From: Osmia lignaria lignaria
Taxonomy: Eukaryota > Arthropoda > Insecta > Hymenoptera > Megachilidae
Assembly: GCF_051020975.1 (NCBI RefSeq)
Contig: NW_027478158.1
Location: 16,678,001-16,742,000 of the forward strand
DNA length: 64,000 nucleotides
Direction: 5' to 3'
Shown: piece after piece, positions 11,731-23,803 of the stretch
Layout: the number at the start of each line of letters is the position of its first letter
Numbering within the stretch: position 1 is the stretch's first letter
The notes under the pieces: generated by a model
Told to the model about the DNA's origin: nothing
Seen by the model: the letters and a program-made list of their open reading frames with translations, nothing else
Databases searched by the model: none
Position numbers and translations under genes: made by a program

Positions 11731-14700
11731 GGCATTTACAGCTCGCAATAGTGCAGAGTTATCTCAAAGAAAGGAGCCACGGTGTTTCTGTATCTCTATT
11801 ATGTTGGTGCGGCTTCGGAACTTTTAAATATCTTGATATATCTCGAGAACTACGCATCTGATCAAAAAATATCATACAAGATAAAAAGTAGGAAACTTAA
11901 TTCTCTACAAAAAAGGTCTCTTAACATTTTGCCATAGCTCGCTTCGTTTCCGAGATATTTGCAGATTTATCTCAAGGGAAGGGGCCTGACGGACATATTT
12001 CGAGATATTTCTTCTTCTTGTTGTTCTTCTTCTGCACAGCTAAGCTGGAAGTGGCATTTGCGGCTCGCACTAGTGCAGAGTTATCTCAAGGAAAGGGGCC
12101 ACGGTGTTTCTGTATCTCTATTATGTTGGTGCGGCTTCGGAACTTTTAAATATCTCGATATATCTCGAAAACTACGCTTCTGATCAAAAAATATCATAGA
12201 ACATAAATTGTAGGAAACAGAATTCTCTACAAAAAAGGTCTCTTAACATTTTGCCATAGCTCGCTTCGTTTCCGAGATATTTGCAGATATATCTCAAGGG
12301 AAGGGGCCTGACGGACATATTTCGAGATATTTCTTCTTCTTGTTGTTCTTCTTCTGCACAGCTAAGCTGGAAGTGGCATTTGCGGCTCGCACTAGTGCAG
12401 AGTTATCTCAAAGAAAGGGGCCACGGTGTTTCTGTATCTCTATTATGTTGGTGCGGCTTCGGAACTTTTAAATATCTCGATACATCTCGAAAACTACGCT
12501 TCTGATCAAAAAATATCATAGAACCTAAATTGTAGGAAACATAATTCTCTACAAAAAAGGTCTCTTAACATTTTGCCATAGCTCGCTTCGTTTCCGAGAT
12601 ATTTGCAGATATATCTCAAGGGAAGGGGCCTGACGGACATATTTCGAGATATTTCTTCTTCTTGTTATTCTTCTTCTGCACAGCTAAGCTGGAAGTGGCA
12701 TTTACAGCTCGCAATAGTGCAGAGTTATCTCAAAGAAAGGGGCCACGGTGTTTCTGTATCTCTATTATGTTGGTGCGGCTTCGGAACTTTTAAATATCTT
12801 GATATATCTCGAGAACTACGCATCTGATCAAAAAGTATCATACAAGATAAAAAGTAGGAAACTTAATTCTCTACAAAAAAGGTCTCTTAACATTTTGCCA
12901 TAGCTCGCTTCGTTTCCGAGATATTTGCAGATTTATCTCAAGGGAAGGGGCCTGATGGACATATTTCGAGATATTTCTTCTTCTTGTTGTTCTTCTTCTG
13001 CACAGCTAAGCTGGAAGTGGCATTTGCGGCTCGCTCTAGTGCAGAGTTATCTCAAAGAAAGGGGCCACGGTGTTTCTGTATCTCTATTATGTTGGTGCGG
13101 CTTCGGAACTTTTAAATATCTCGATACATCTCGAAAACTACGCTTCTGATCAAAAAATATCATAGAACATAAATTGTAGGAAACATAATTCTCTACAAAA
13201 AACGTCTCTTAACATTTTGCCATAGCTCGCTTCGTTTCCGAGATATTTGCAGATTCACCTCAAAGGAACTGGCCTGACGGACATATTTCGAGATATTTCT
13301 TCTTCTTGTTGTTCTTCCTCTGCACAGCTAAGCTGGAAGTGGCATTTGCAGCTCGCAATAGTGCAGAGTTATCTCAAAGAAAGGGGCCACGGTGTTTCTG
13401 TATCTCTATTATGTTGGTGCGGCTTCGGAACTTTTAAATATCTCGATACATCTCGAAAACTACGCTTCTGATCAAAAAATATCATAGAACTTAAATTGTA
13501 GGAAACAGAATTCTCTACAAAAAAGGTCTCTTAACATTTTGCCATAGCTCGCTTCGTTTCCGAGATATTTGCAGATATATCTCAAGGGAAGGGGCCTGAC
13601 GGACATATTTCGAGATATTTCTTCTTCTTGTTGTTCTTCTTCTGCACAGCTAAGCTGGAAGTGGCATTTACAGCTCGCAATAGTGCAGAGTTATCTCAAA
13701 GAAAGGAGCCACGGTGTTTCTGTATCTCTATTATGTTGGTGCGGCTTCGGAACTTTTAAATATCTTGATATATCTCGAGAACTACGCATCTGATCAAAAA
13801 ATATCATACAAGATAAAAAGTAGGAAACTTAATTCTCTACAAAAAAGGTCTCTTAACATTTTGCCATAGCTCGCTTCGTTTCCGAGATATTTGCAGATTT
13901 ATCTCAAGGGAAGGGGCCTGACGGACATATTTCGAGATATTTCTTCTTCTTGTTGTTCTTCTTCTGCACAGCTAAGCTGGAAGTGGCATTTGCGGCTCGC
14001 ACTAGTGCAGAGTTATCTCAAGGAAAGGGGCCACGGTGTTTCTGTATCTCTATTATGTTGGTGCGGCTTCGGAACTTTTAAATATCTCGATATATCTCGA
14101 AAACTACGCTTCTGATCAAAAAATATCATAGAACATAAATTGTAGGAAACAGAATTCTCTACAAAAAAGGTCTCTTAACATTTTGCCATAGCTCGCTTCG
14201 TTTCCGAGATATTTGCAGATATATCTCAAGGGAAGGGGCCTGACGGACATATTTCGAGATATTTCTTCTTCTTGTTGTTCTTCTTCTGCACAGCTAAGCT
14301 GGAAGTGGCATTTGCGGCTCGCACTAGTGCAGAGTTATCTCAAAGAAAGGGGCCACGGTGTTTCTGTATCTCTATTATGTTGGTGCGGCTTCGGAACTTT
14401 TAAATATCTCGATACATCTCGAAAACTACGCTTCTGATCAAAAAATATCATAGAACCTAAATTGTAGGAAACATAATTCTCTACAAAAAAGGTCTCTTAA
14501 CATTTTGCCATTGCTCGCTTCGTTTCCGAGATATTTGCAGATATATCTCAAGGGAAGGGGCCTGACGGACATATTTCGAGATATTTCTTCTTCTTGTTAT
14601 TCTTCTTCTGCACAGCTAAGCTGGAAGTGGCATTTACAGCTCGCAATAGTGCAGAGTTATCTCAAAGAAAGGGGCCACGGTGTTTCTGTATCTCTATTAT

Positions 14701-15455
14701 GTTGGTGCGGCTTCGGAACTTTTAAATATCTTGATATATCTCGAGAACTACGCATCTGATCAAAAAGTATCATACAAGATAAAAAGTAGGAAACTTAATT
14801 CTCTACAAAAAAGGTCTCTTAACATTTTGCCATAGCTCGCTTCGTTTCCGAGATATTTGCAGATTTATCTCAAGGGAAGGGGCCTGACAGACATATTTCG
14901 AGATATTTCTTCTTCTTGTTGTTCTTCTTCTGCACAGCTAAGCTGGAAGTGGCATTTGCGGCTCGCTCTAGTGCAGAGTTATCTCAAAGAAAGGGGCCAC
15001 GGTGTTTCTGTATCTCTATTATGTTGGTGCGGCTTCGGAACTTTTAAATATCTCGATACATCTCGAAAACTACGCTTCTGATCAAAAAATATCATAGAAC
15101 ATAAATTGTAGGAAACATAATTCTCTACAAAAAACGTCTCTTAACATTTTGCCATAGCTCGCTTCGTTTCCGAGATATTTGCAGATTCACCTCAAAGGAA
15201 CTGGCCTGACGGACATATTTCGAGATATTTCTTCTTCTTGTTGTTCTTCCTCTGCACAGCTAAGCTGGAAGTGGCATTTGCAGCTCGCAATAGTGCAGAG
15301 TTATCTCAAAGAAAGGGGCCACGGTGTTTCTGTATCTCTATTATGTTGGTGCGGCTTCGGAACTTTTAAATATCTCGATACATCTCGAAAACTACGCTTC
15401 TGATCAAAAAATATCATAGAACATAAATTGTAGGAAACATAATTCTCTACAAAAA
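11592..15455 (+). repeat. 6-monomer tandem duplication: 11592-13523 and 13524-15455
   Basis: Six consecutive monomers with distinct markers, including AAAGGAGCCACGG, TTGTTATTCTTC and GATCAAAAAGTATCATACAAG, repeat in order at a spacing of exactly 1932 bp. The few differences include CTGATGGAC (about 12953) against CTGACAGAC (about 14885), and CCATTGCTCGC (about 14509) against CCATAGCTCGC. The period equals that of the duplication at the window start, but the monomer content differs. Confidence 0.85.
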
Positions 15456-16377
15456 ACGTCTCTAAACATTTTGCCATAGCTCGCTTCGTTTCCGAGATAT
15501 TTGCAGATTCAGCTCAAAGGAACTGGCCTGACGGACATATTTCGAGATATTTCTTCTTCTTGTTGTTCTTCCTCTGCACAGCTAAGCTGGAAGTGGCATT
15601 TGCAGCTCGCAATAGTGCAGAGTTATCTCAAAGAAAGGGGCCACGGTGTTTCTGTATCCCTATTATGTTGGTGCGGCTTCGGAACTTTTAAATATCTTGA
15701 TATATCTCGAGAACTACGCATCTGATCAAAAAATATCATAGAACATAAAAAGTAGGAAACTTAATTCTCTACAAAAAACGTCTCTTAACATTTTGCCATA
15801 GCTCGCTTCGTTTCGGAGATATTTGCAGATTCAGCTCAAAGGAACTGGCCTGACGGACATATTTCGAGATATTTCTTCTTCTTGTTGTTCTTCCTCTGCA
15901 CAGCTAAGCTGGAAGTGGCATTTGCAGCTCGCAATAGTGCAGAGTTATCTCAAAGAAAGGGGCCACGGTGTTTCTGTATCTCTATTATGTTGGTGCGGCT
16001 TCGGAACTTTTAAATATCTTGATATATCTCGAGAACTACGCATCTGATCAAAAAATATCATAGAACATAAAAAGTAGGAAACTTAATTCTCTACAAAAAA
16101 GGTCTCTTAAGATTTTGCCATAGCTCGCTTCGTTTCCGAGATATTTGCAGATTCAGCTCAAAGGAACTGGCCTGACGGACATATTTCGAGATATTTCTTC
16201 TTCTTGTTGCTCTTCCTCTGCACAGCTAAGCTGGAAGTGGCATTTGCAGCTCGCAATAGTGCAGAGTTATCTCAAAGAAAGGGGCCACGGTGTTTCTGTA
16301 TCTCTATTATGTTGGTGCGGCTTCGGAACTTTTAAATATCTCGATATATCTCGAAAACTACGCTTCTGATCAAAAAA

Positions 16378-16393
16378 TATCATAAAAACATAA
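16378..16393 (+). repeat. +1-bp variant (323-bp monomer), first occurrence
   Basis: ATCATAAAAACATAAA replaces ATCATAGAACATAAA, an insertion of one A together with a G-to-A change. This copy also has TTGTTGCTCTTCC in its TTC tract. Confidence 0.9.
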
Positions 16394-17667
16394 ATTGTAG
16401 GAAACATAATTCTCTACAAAAAACGTCTCTTAACATTTTGCCATAGCTCGCTTCGTTTCCGAGATATTTGCAGATTCAGCTCAAAGGAACTGGCCTGACG
16501 GACATATTTGGAGATATTTCTTCTTCTTGTTGTTCTTCCTCTGCACAGCTAAGCTGGAAGTGGCATTTGCAGCTCGCACTAGTGCAGAGTTATCTCAAAG
16601 AAAGGGGCCACGGTGTTTCTGTATCTCTATTATGTTGGTGCGGCTTCGGAACTTTTAAATATCTCGATATATTTCGAAAACTACGCTTCTGATCAAAAAA
16701 TATCATAGAACATAAATTGTAGGAAACATAATTCTCTACAAAAAAGGTCTCTTAACATTTTGCCATAGCTCGCTTCGTTTCCGAGATATTTGCAGATACA
16801 TCTCAAGAGAAGGGGCCTGACGGACATATTTCGAGATATTTCTTCTTCTTGTTGTTCTTCTTCTGCACAGCTAAGCTGGAAGTGGCACTTACAGCTCGCA
16901 ATAGTGCAGAGTTATCTCAAAGAAAGGGGCCACGGTGTTTCTGTATCTCTATTATGTTGGTGCGGCTTCGGAACTTTTAAATATCTTGATATATCTCGAG
17001 AACTACGCATCTGATCAAAAAATATCATAGAACATAAAAAGTAGGAAACTTAATTCTCTACAAAAAAGGTCTCTTAACATTTTGCCATAGCTCGCTTCGT
17101 TTCCGAGATATTTGCAGATTTATCTCAAGGGAAGGGGCCTGACGGACATATTTCGAGATATTTCTTCTTCTTGTTGTTCTTCTTCTGCACTGCTAAGCTG
17201 GAAGTGGCATTTGCGGCTCGAACTAGTGCAGAGTTATCTCAAAGAAAGGGGCCACGGTGTTTCTGTATCCCTATTATGTTGGTGCGGCTTCGGAACTTTT
17301 AAATATCTCGATATATCTCGAAAACTACGCTTCTGATCAAAAAATATCATAGAACGTAAATTGTAGGAAACATAATTCTCTACAAAAAACGTCTCTTAAC
17401 ATTTTGCCATAGCTCGCTTCGTTTCCGAGATATTTGCAGATTCAGCTCAAAGGAACTGGCCTGACGGACATATTTCGAGATATTTCTTCTTCTTGTTGCT
17501 CTTCCTCTGCACAGCTAAGCTGGAAGTGGCATTTGCAGCTCGCAATAGTGCAGAGTTATCTCAAAGAAAGGGGCCACGGTGTTTCTGTATCTCTATTATG
17601 TTGGTGCGGCTTCGGAACTTTTAAATATCTCGATATATCTCGAAAACTACGCTTCTGATCAAAAAAT

Positions 17668-17683
17668 ATCATAAAAACATAAA
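17668..17683 (+). repeat. +1-bp variant, second occurrence
   Basis: Same ATCATAAAAACATAAA junction, again linked to TTGTTGCTCTTCC. It is the partner of the copy near 21214 in the 11-monomer duplication. Confidence 0.9.
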
Positions 17684-18033
17684 TTGTAGGAAACATAATT
17701 CTCTACAAAAAACGTCTCTTAACATTTTGCCATAGCTCGCTTCGTTTCCGAGATATTTGCAGATTCAGCTCAAAGGAACTGGCCTGACGGACATATTTGG
17801 AGATATTTCTTCTTCTTGTTGTTCTTCCTCTGCACAGCTAAGCTGGAAGTGGCATTTGCAGCTCGCACTAGTGCAGAGTTATCTCAAAGAAAGGGGCCAC
17901 GATGTTTCTGTATCTCTATTATGTTGGTGCGGCTTCGGAACTTTTAAATATCTCGATATATCTCGAAAACTACGCTTCTGATCAAAAAATATCATAGAAC
18001 ATAAATTGTAGGAAACATAATTCTCTACAAAAA

Positions 18034-20609
18034 AGGTCTCTTAACACTTTGCCATAGCTCGCTTCGTTTCCGAGTTAGTTGCAGATATATCTCAAGGGAA
18101 GGGGCCTGACGGACATATTTCGAGATATTTCTTCTTCTTGTTGTTCTTCTTCTGCACAGCTAAGCTGGAAGTGGCATTTACAGCTCGCAATAGTGCAGAG
18201 TTATCTCAAAGAAAGGGGCCACGGTGTTTCTGTATCTCTATTATGTTGGTGCGGCTTCGGAACTTTTAAATATCTCGATATATCTCGAAAACTACGCTTC
18301 TGATCAAAAAATATCATAGAACATAAATTGTAGGAAACATAATTCCCTACAAAAAACGTCTCTTAACATTTTGCCATAGCTCGCCTCGTTTCCGAGATAT
18401 TTGCGGATTCAGCCCAAAGGAACTGGCCTGACGGACATATTTCGAGATATTTCTTCTTCTTGTTGTTCTTCCTCTGCACAGCTAAGCTGGAAGTGGCATT
18501 TGCAGCTCGCAATAGTGCAGAGTTATCTCAAAGAAAGGGGCCACGGTGTTTCTGTATCTCTATTATGTTGGTGCGGCTTCGGAACTTTTAAATATCTTGA
18601 TATATCTCGCGAACTACGGATCTGATCAAAAAATATCATAGAACATAAAAAGTAGGAAACTTAATTCTCTACAAAAAAGGTCTCTTAACATTTTGCCATA
18701 GCTCGCTTCGTTTCCGAGATATTTGCAGATTTATCTCAAGGGAAGGGGCCTGACGGACATATTTCGAGATATTTCTTCTTCTTGTTGTTCTTCTTCTGCA
18801 CAGCTAAGCTGGAAGTGGCATTTGCGGCTCGCACTAGTGCAGAGTTATCTCAAAGAAAGGGGCCACGGTGTTTCTGTATCTCTATTATGTTGGTGCGGCT
18901 TCGGAACTTTTAAATATCTCGATATATTTCGAAAACTACGCTTCTGATCAAAAAATATCATAGAACATAAATTGTAGGAAACATAATTCTCTACAAAAAA
19001 GGTCTCTTAACATTTTGCCATAGCTCGCTTCGTTTCCGAGATATTTGCAGATACATCTCAAGAGAAGGGGCCTGACGGACATATTTCGAGATATTTCTTC
19101 TTCTTGTTGTTCTTCTTCTGCACAGCTAAGCTGGAAGTGGCACTTACAGCTCGCAATAGTGCAGAGTTATCTCAAAGAAAGGGGCCACGGTGTTTCTGTA
19201 TCTCTATTATGTTGGTGCGGCTTCGGAACTTTTAAATATCTTGATATATCTCGAGAACTACGCATCTGATCAAAAAATATCATAGAACATAAAAAGTAGG
19301 AAACTTAATTCTCTACAAAAAAGGTCTCTTAACACTTTGCCATAGCTCGCTTCGTTTCCGAGTTAGTTGCAGATATATCTCAAGGGAAGGGGCCTGACGG
19401 ACATATTTCGAGATATTTCTTCTTCTTGTTGTTCTTCTTCTGCACAGCTAAGCTGGAAGTGGCATTTACAGCTCGCAATAGTGCAGAGTTATCTCAAAGA
19501 AAGGGGCCACGGTGTTTCTGTATCTCTATTATGTTGGTGCGGCTTCGGAACTTTTAAATATCTCGATATATCTCGAAAACTACGCTTCTGATCAAAAAAT
19601 ATCATAGAACATAAATTGTAGGAAACATAATTCCCTACAAAAAACGTCTCTTAAGATTTTGCCATAGCTCGCCTCGTTTCCGAGATATTTGCGGATTCAG
19701 CCCAAAGGAACTGGCCTGACGGACATATTTCGAGATATTTCTTCTTCTTGTTGTTCTTCCTCTGCACAGCTAAGCTGGAAGTGGCATTTGCAGCTCGCAA
19801 TAGTGCAGAGTTATCTCAAAGAAAGGGGCCACGGTGTTTCTGTATCTCTATTATGTTGGTGCGGCTTCGGAACTTTTAAATATCTTGATATATCTCGCGA
19901 ACTACGGATCTGATCAAAAAATATCATAGAACATAAAAAGTAGGAAACTTAATTCTCTACAAAAAAGGTCTCTTAACATTTTGCCATAGCTCGCTTCGTT
20001 TCCGAGATATTTGCAGATTTATCTCAAGGGAAGGGGCCTGACGGACATATTTCGAGATATTTCTTCTTCTTGTTGTTCTTCTTCTGCACAGCTAAGCTGG
20101 AAGTGGCATTTGCGGCTCGCACTAGTGCAGAGTTATCTCAAAGAAAGGGGCCACGGTGTTTCTGTATCTCTATTATGTTGGTGCGGCTTCGGAACTTTTA
20201 AATATCTCGATATATTTCGAAAACTACGCTTCTGATCAAAAAATATCATAGAACATAAATTGTAGGAAACATAATTCTCTACAAAAAAGGTCTCTTAACA
20301 TTTTGCCATAGCTCGCTTCGTTTCCGAGATATTTGCAGATACATCTCAAGAGAAGGGGCCTGACGGACATATTTCGAGATATTTCTTCTTCTTGTTGTTC
20401 TTCTTCTGCACAGCTAAGCTGGAAGTGGCACTTACAGCTCGCAATAGTGCAGAGTTATCTCAAAGAAAGGGGCCACGGTGTTTCTGTATCTCTATTATGT
20501 TGGTGCGGCTTCGGAACTTTTAAATATCTTGATATATCTCGAGAACTACGCATCTGATCAAAAAATATCATAGAACATAAAAAGTAGGAAACTTAATTCT
20601 CTACAAAAA
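18034..20609 (+). repeat. 4-monomer tandem duplication: 18034-19321 and 19322-20609
   Basis: Four consecutive monomers (CGAGTTAGTTGC type; GCGGATTCAGCCC with CTCGCGAACTACGG type; GATATATTTCG type; ACATCTCAAGAGAAGG type) are repeated immediately. The only difference I noticed is TTAACATTTTG near 18365 against TTAAGATTTTG near 19653. The duplication is nested inside the 11-monomer unit, and its second copy accounts for part of that spacing. Confidence 0.85.
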
Positions 20610-21210
20610 AGGTCTCTTAACATTTTGCCATAGCTCGCTTCGTTTCCGAGATATTTGCAGATTTATTTCAAGGGAAGGGGCCTGACGGACATATTTCGAG
20701 ATATTTCTTCTTCTTGTTGTTCTTCTTCTGCACAGCTAAGCTGGAAGTGGCATTTGCGGCTCGAACTAGTGCAGAGTTATCTCAAAGAAAGGGGCCACGG
20801 TGTTTCTGTATCCCTATTATGTTGGTGCGGCTTCGGAACTTTTAAATATCTCGATATATCTCGAAAACTACGCTTCTGATCAAAAAATATCATAGAACGT
20901 AAATTGTAGGAAACATAATTCTCTACAAAAAACGTCTCTTAACATTTTGCCATAGCTCGCTTCGTTTCCGAGATATTTGCAGATTCAGCTCAAAGGAACT
21001 GGCCTGACGGACATATTTCGAGATATTTCTTCTTCTTGTTGCTCTTCCTCTGCACAGCTAAGCTGGAAGTGGCATTTGCAGCTCGCAATAGTGCAGAGTT
21101 ATCTCAAAGAAAGGGGCCACGGTGTTTCTGTATCTCTATTATGTTGGTGCGGCTTCGGAACTTTTAAATATCTCGATATATCTCGAAAACTACGCTTCTG
21201 ATCAAAAAAT

Positions 21211-21226
21211 ATCATAAAAACATAAA
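21211..21226 (+). repeat. +1-bp variant, third occurrence
   Basis: Same inserted junction, linked to TTGTTGCTCTTCC, 3543 bp after the previous one. Confidence 0.9.
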
Positions 21227-22220
21227 TTGTAGGAAACATAATTCTCTACAAAAAACGTCTCTTAACATTTTGCCATAGCTCGCTTCGTTTCCGAGATATT
21301 TGCAGATTCAGCTCAAAGGAACTGGCCTGACGGACATATTTGGAGATATTTCTTCTTCTTGTTGTTCTTCCTCTGCACAGCTAAGCTGGAAGTGGCATTT
21401 GCAGCTCGCACTAGTGCAGAGTTATCTCAAAGAAAGGGGCCACGATGTTTCTGTATCTCTATTATGTTGGTGCGGCTTCGGAACTTTTAAATATCTCGAT
21501 ATATCTCGAAAACTACGCTTCTGATCAAAAAATATCATAGAACATAAATTGTAGGAAACATAATTCTCTACAAAAAAGGTCTCTTAACACTTTGCCATAG
21601 CTCGCTTCGTTTCCGAGTTAGTTGCAGATATATCTCAAGGGAAGGGGCCTGACGGACATATTTCGAGATATTTCTTCTTCTTGTTGTTCTTCTTCTGCAC
21701 AGCTAAGCTGGAAGTGGCATTTACAGCTCGCAATAGTGCAGAGTTATCTCAAAGAAAGGGGCCACGGTGTTTCTGTATCTCTATTATGTTGGTGCGGCTT
21801 CGGAACTTTTAAATATCTCGATATATCTCGAAAACTACGCTTCTGATCAAAAAATATCATAGAACATAAATTGTAGGAAACATAATTCCCTACAAAAAAC
21901 GTCTCTTAACATTTTGCCATAGCTCGCCTCGTTTCCGAGATATTTGCGGATTCAGCCCAAAGGAACTGGCCTGACGGACATATTTCGAGATATTTCTTCT
22001 TCTTGTTGTTCTTCCTCTGCACAGCTAAGCTGGAAGTGGCATTTGCAGCTCGCAATAGTGCAGAGTTATCTCAAAGAAAGGGGCCACGGTGTTTCTGTAT
22101 CTCTATTATGTTGGTGCGGCTTCGGAACTTTTAAATATCTTGATATATCTCGCGAACTACGGATCTGATCAAAAAATATCATAGAACATAAAAAGTAGGA
22201 AACTTAATTCTCTACAAAAA

Positions 22221-23508
22221 AGGTCTCTTAACATTTTGCCATAGCTCGCTTCGTTTCCGAGATATTTGCAGATTTATCTCAAGGGAAGGGGCCTGACGGA
22301 CATATTTCGAGATATTTCTTCTTCTTGTTGTTCTTCTTCTGCACAGCTAAGCTGGAAGTGGCATTTGCGGCTCGCACTAGTGCAGAGTTATCTCAAAGAA
22401 AGGGGCCACGGTGTTTCTGTATCTCTATTATGTTGGTGCGGCTTCGGAACTTTTAAATATCTCGATATATTTCGAAAACTACGCTTCTGATCAAAAAATA
22501 TCATAGAACATAAATTGTAGGAAACATAATTCTCTACAAAAAAGGTCTCTTAACATTTTGCCATAGCTCGCTTCGTTTCCGAGATATTTGCAGATACATC
22601 TCAAGAGAAGGGGCCTGACGGACATATTTCGAGATATTTCTTCTTCTTGTTGTTCTTCTTCTGCACAGCTAAGCTGGAAGTGGCACTTACAGCTCGCAAT
22701 AGTGCAGAGTTATCTCAAAGAAAGGGGCCACGGTGTTTCTGTATCTCTATTATGTTGGTGCGGCTCCGGAACTTTTAAATATCTTGATATATCTCGAGAA
22801 CTACGCATCTGATCAAAAAATATCATAGAACATAAAAAGTAGGAAACTTAATTCTCTACAAAAAAGGTCTCTTAACATTTTGCCATAGCTCGCTTCGTTT
22901 CCGAGATATTTGCAGATTTATCTCAAGGGAAGGGGCCTGACGGACATATTTCGAGATATTTCTTCTTCTTGTTGTTCTTCTTCTGCACAGCTAAGCTGGA
23001 AGTGGCATTTGCGGCTCGCACTAGTGCAGAGTTATCTCAAAGAAAGGGGCCACGGTGTTTCTGTATCTCTATTATGTTGGTGCGGCTTCGGAACTTTTAA
23101 ATATCTCGATATATTTCGAAAACTACGCTTCTGATCAAAAAATATCATAGAACATAAATTGTAGGAAACATAATTCTCTACAAAAAAGGTCTCTTAACAT
23201 TTTGCCATAGCTCGCTTCGTTTCCGAGATATTTGCAGATACATCTCAAGAGAAGGGGCCTGACGGACATATTTCGAGATATTTCTTCTTCTTGTTGTTCT
23301 TCTTCTGCACAGCTAAGCTGGAAGTGGCACTTACAGCTCGCAATAGTGCAGAGTTATCTCAAAGAAAGGGGCCACGGTGTTTCTGTATCTCTATTATGTT
23401 GGTGCGGCTCCGGAACTTTTAAATATCTTGATATATCTCGAGAACTACGCATCTGATCAAAAAATATCATAGAACATAAAAAGTAGGAAACTTAATTCTC
23501 TACAAAAA
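22221..23508 (+). repeat. 2-monomer tandem duplication: 22221-22864 and 22865-23508
   Basis: A pair made of the GATATATTTCG type and the ACATCTCAAGAGAAGG type with GCTCCGGAAC is repeated directly at 644 bp, with no difference noticed. The same pair is again doubled at 26408-27695, where one copy has CCACAGCTCGC instead of CCATAGCTCGC near 27071. Confidence 0.8.
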
Positions 23509-23787
23509 AGGTCTCTTAACATTTTGCCATAGCTCGCTTCGTTTCCGAGATATTTGCAGATTTATCTCAAGGGAAGGGGCCTGACGGACATATTTCGAGA
23601 TATTTCTTCTTCTTGTTGTTCTTCTTCTGCACAGCTAAGCTGGAAGTGGCATTTGCGGCTGGAACTAGTGCAGAGTTATCTCAAAGAAAGGGGCCACGGT
23701 GTTTCTGTATCCCTATTATGTTGGTGCGGCTTCGGAACTTTTAAATATCTCGATATATCTCGAAAACTACGCTTCTGATCAAAAAAT

Positions 23788-23803
23788 ATCATAAAAACAT
23801 AAA
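23788..23803 (+). repeat. +1-bp variant on a recombinant monomer
   Basis: Here the +1-bp junction is joined to a left part of another type (TATCTCAAGGGAAGGGG, CTGGAACTAG, TGTATCCCTATT), which in the copies at 17067 and 20610 carries GAACGTAAATTG instead. The monomer is a fusion of two neighbours, with the crossover between about 23711 and 23793. Confidence 0.85.

Larger units (their letters stand above)
1..16099 (+). repeat. Domain A: 50 monomers, mixed subtypes, 3/4/6-monomer echoes
   Basis: This domain mixes three left-block types: CAGCTCAAAGGAACTGG, CACCTCAAAGGAACTGG and TATCTCAAGGGAAGGGG. It is marked by GATACATCTCGAAAAC (common here, not seen later), by CTACGCTGG paired with CTAGTACAGAG, by TTGTTATTCTTC, by AAGTAGGTAACTT, and by CAGAATTCTC, which creates EcoRI sites. 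Two 3'-end haplotypes recur: CTCGAAAAC...GCTTCTG...AAATTGTAGG and CTCGAGAAC...GCATCTG...AAAAAGTAGG. Bases at the two ends of a monomer usually travel together, with visible exceptions that look recombinant. One copy is 1 bp short; the rest are 322 bp. Confidence 0.75.
17067..22864 (+). repeat. 11-monomer spaced duplication: 17067-19321 and 20610-22864 (spacing 3543 bp)
   Basis: Seven monomers in the same order recur after 11 monomers; the spacing of 3543 is 11 x 322 + 1 because a +1-bp copy lies between. Shared markers are CTCGAACTAG, GAACGTAAATTG, the +1-bp ATAAAAACAT, TTTGGAGATATT with CACGATGTTTC, CGAGTTAGTTGC and GCGGATTCAGCCC. Differences include CTGCACTGCTAAG near 17187 against CTGCACAGCTAAG, TTATCTC against TTATTTC near 20664, and GCTTCGG against GCTCCGG near 22765. 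Confidence 0.8.
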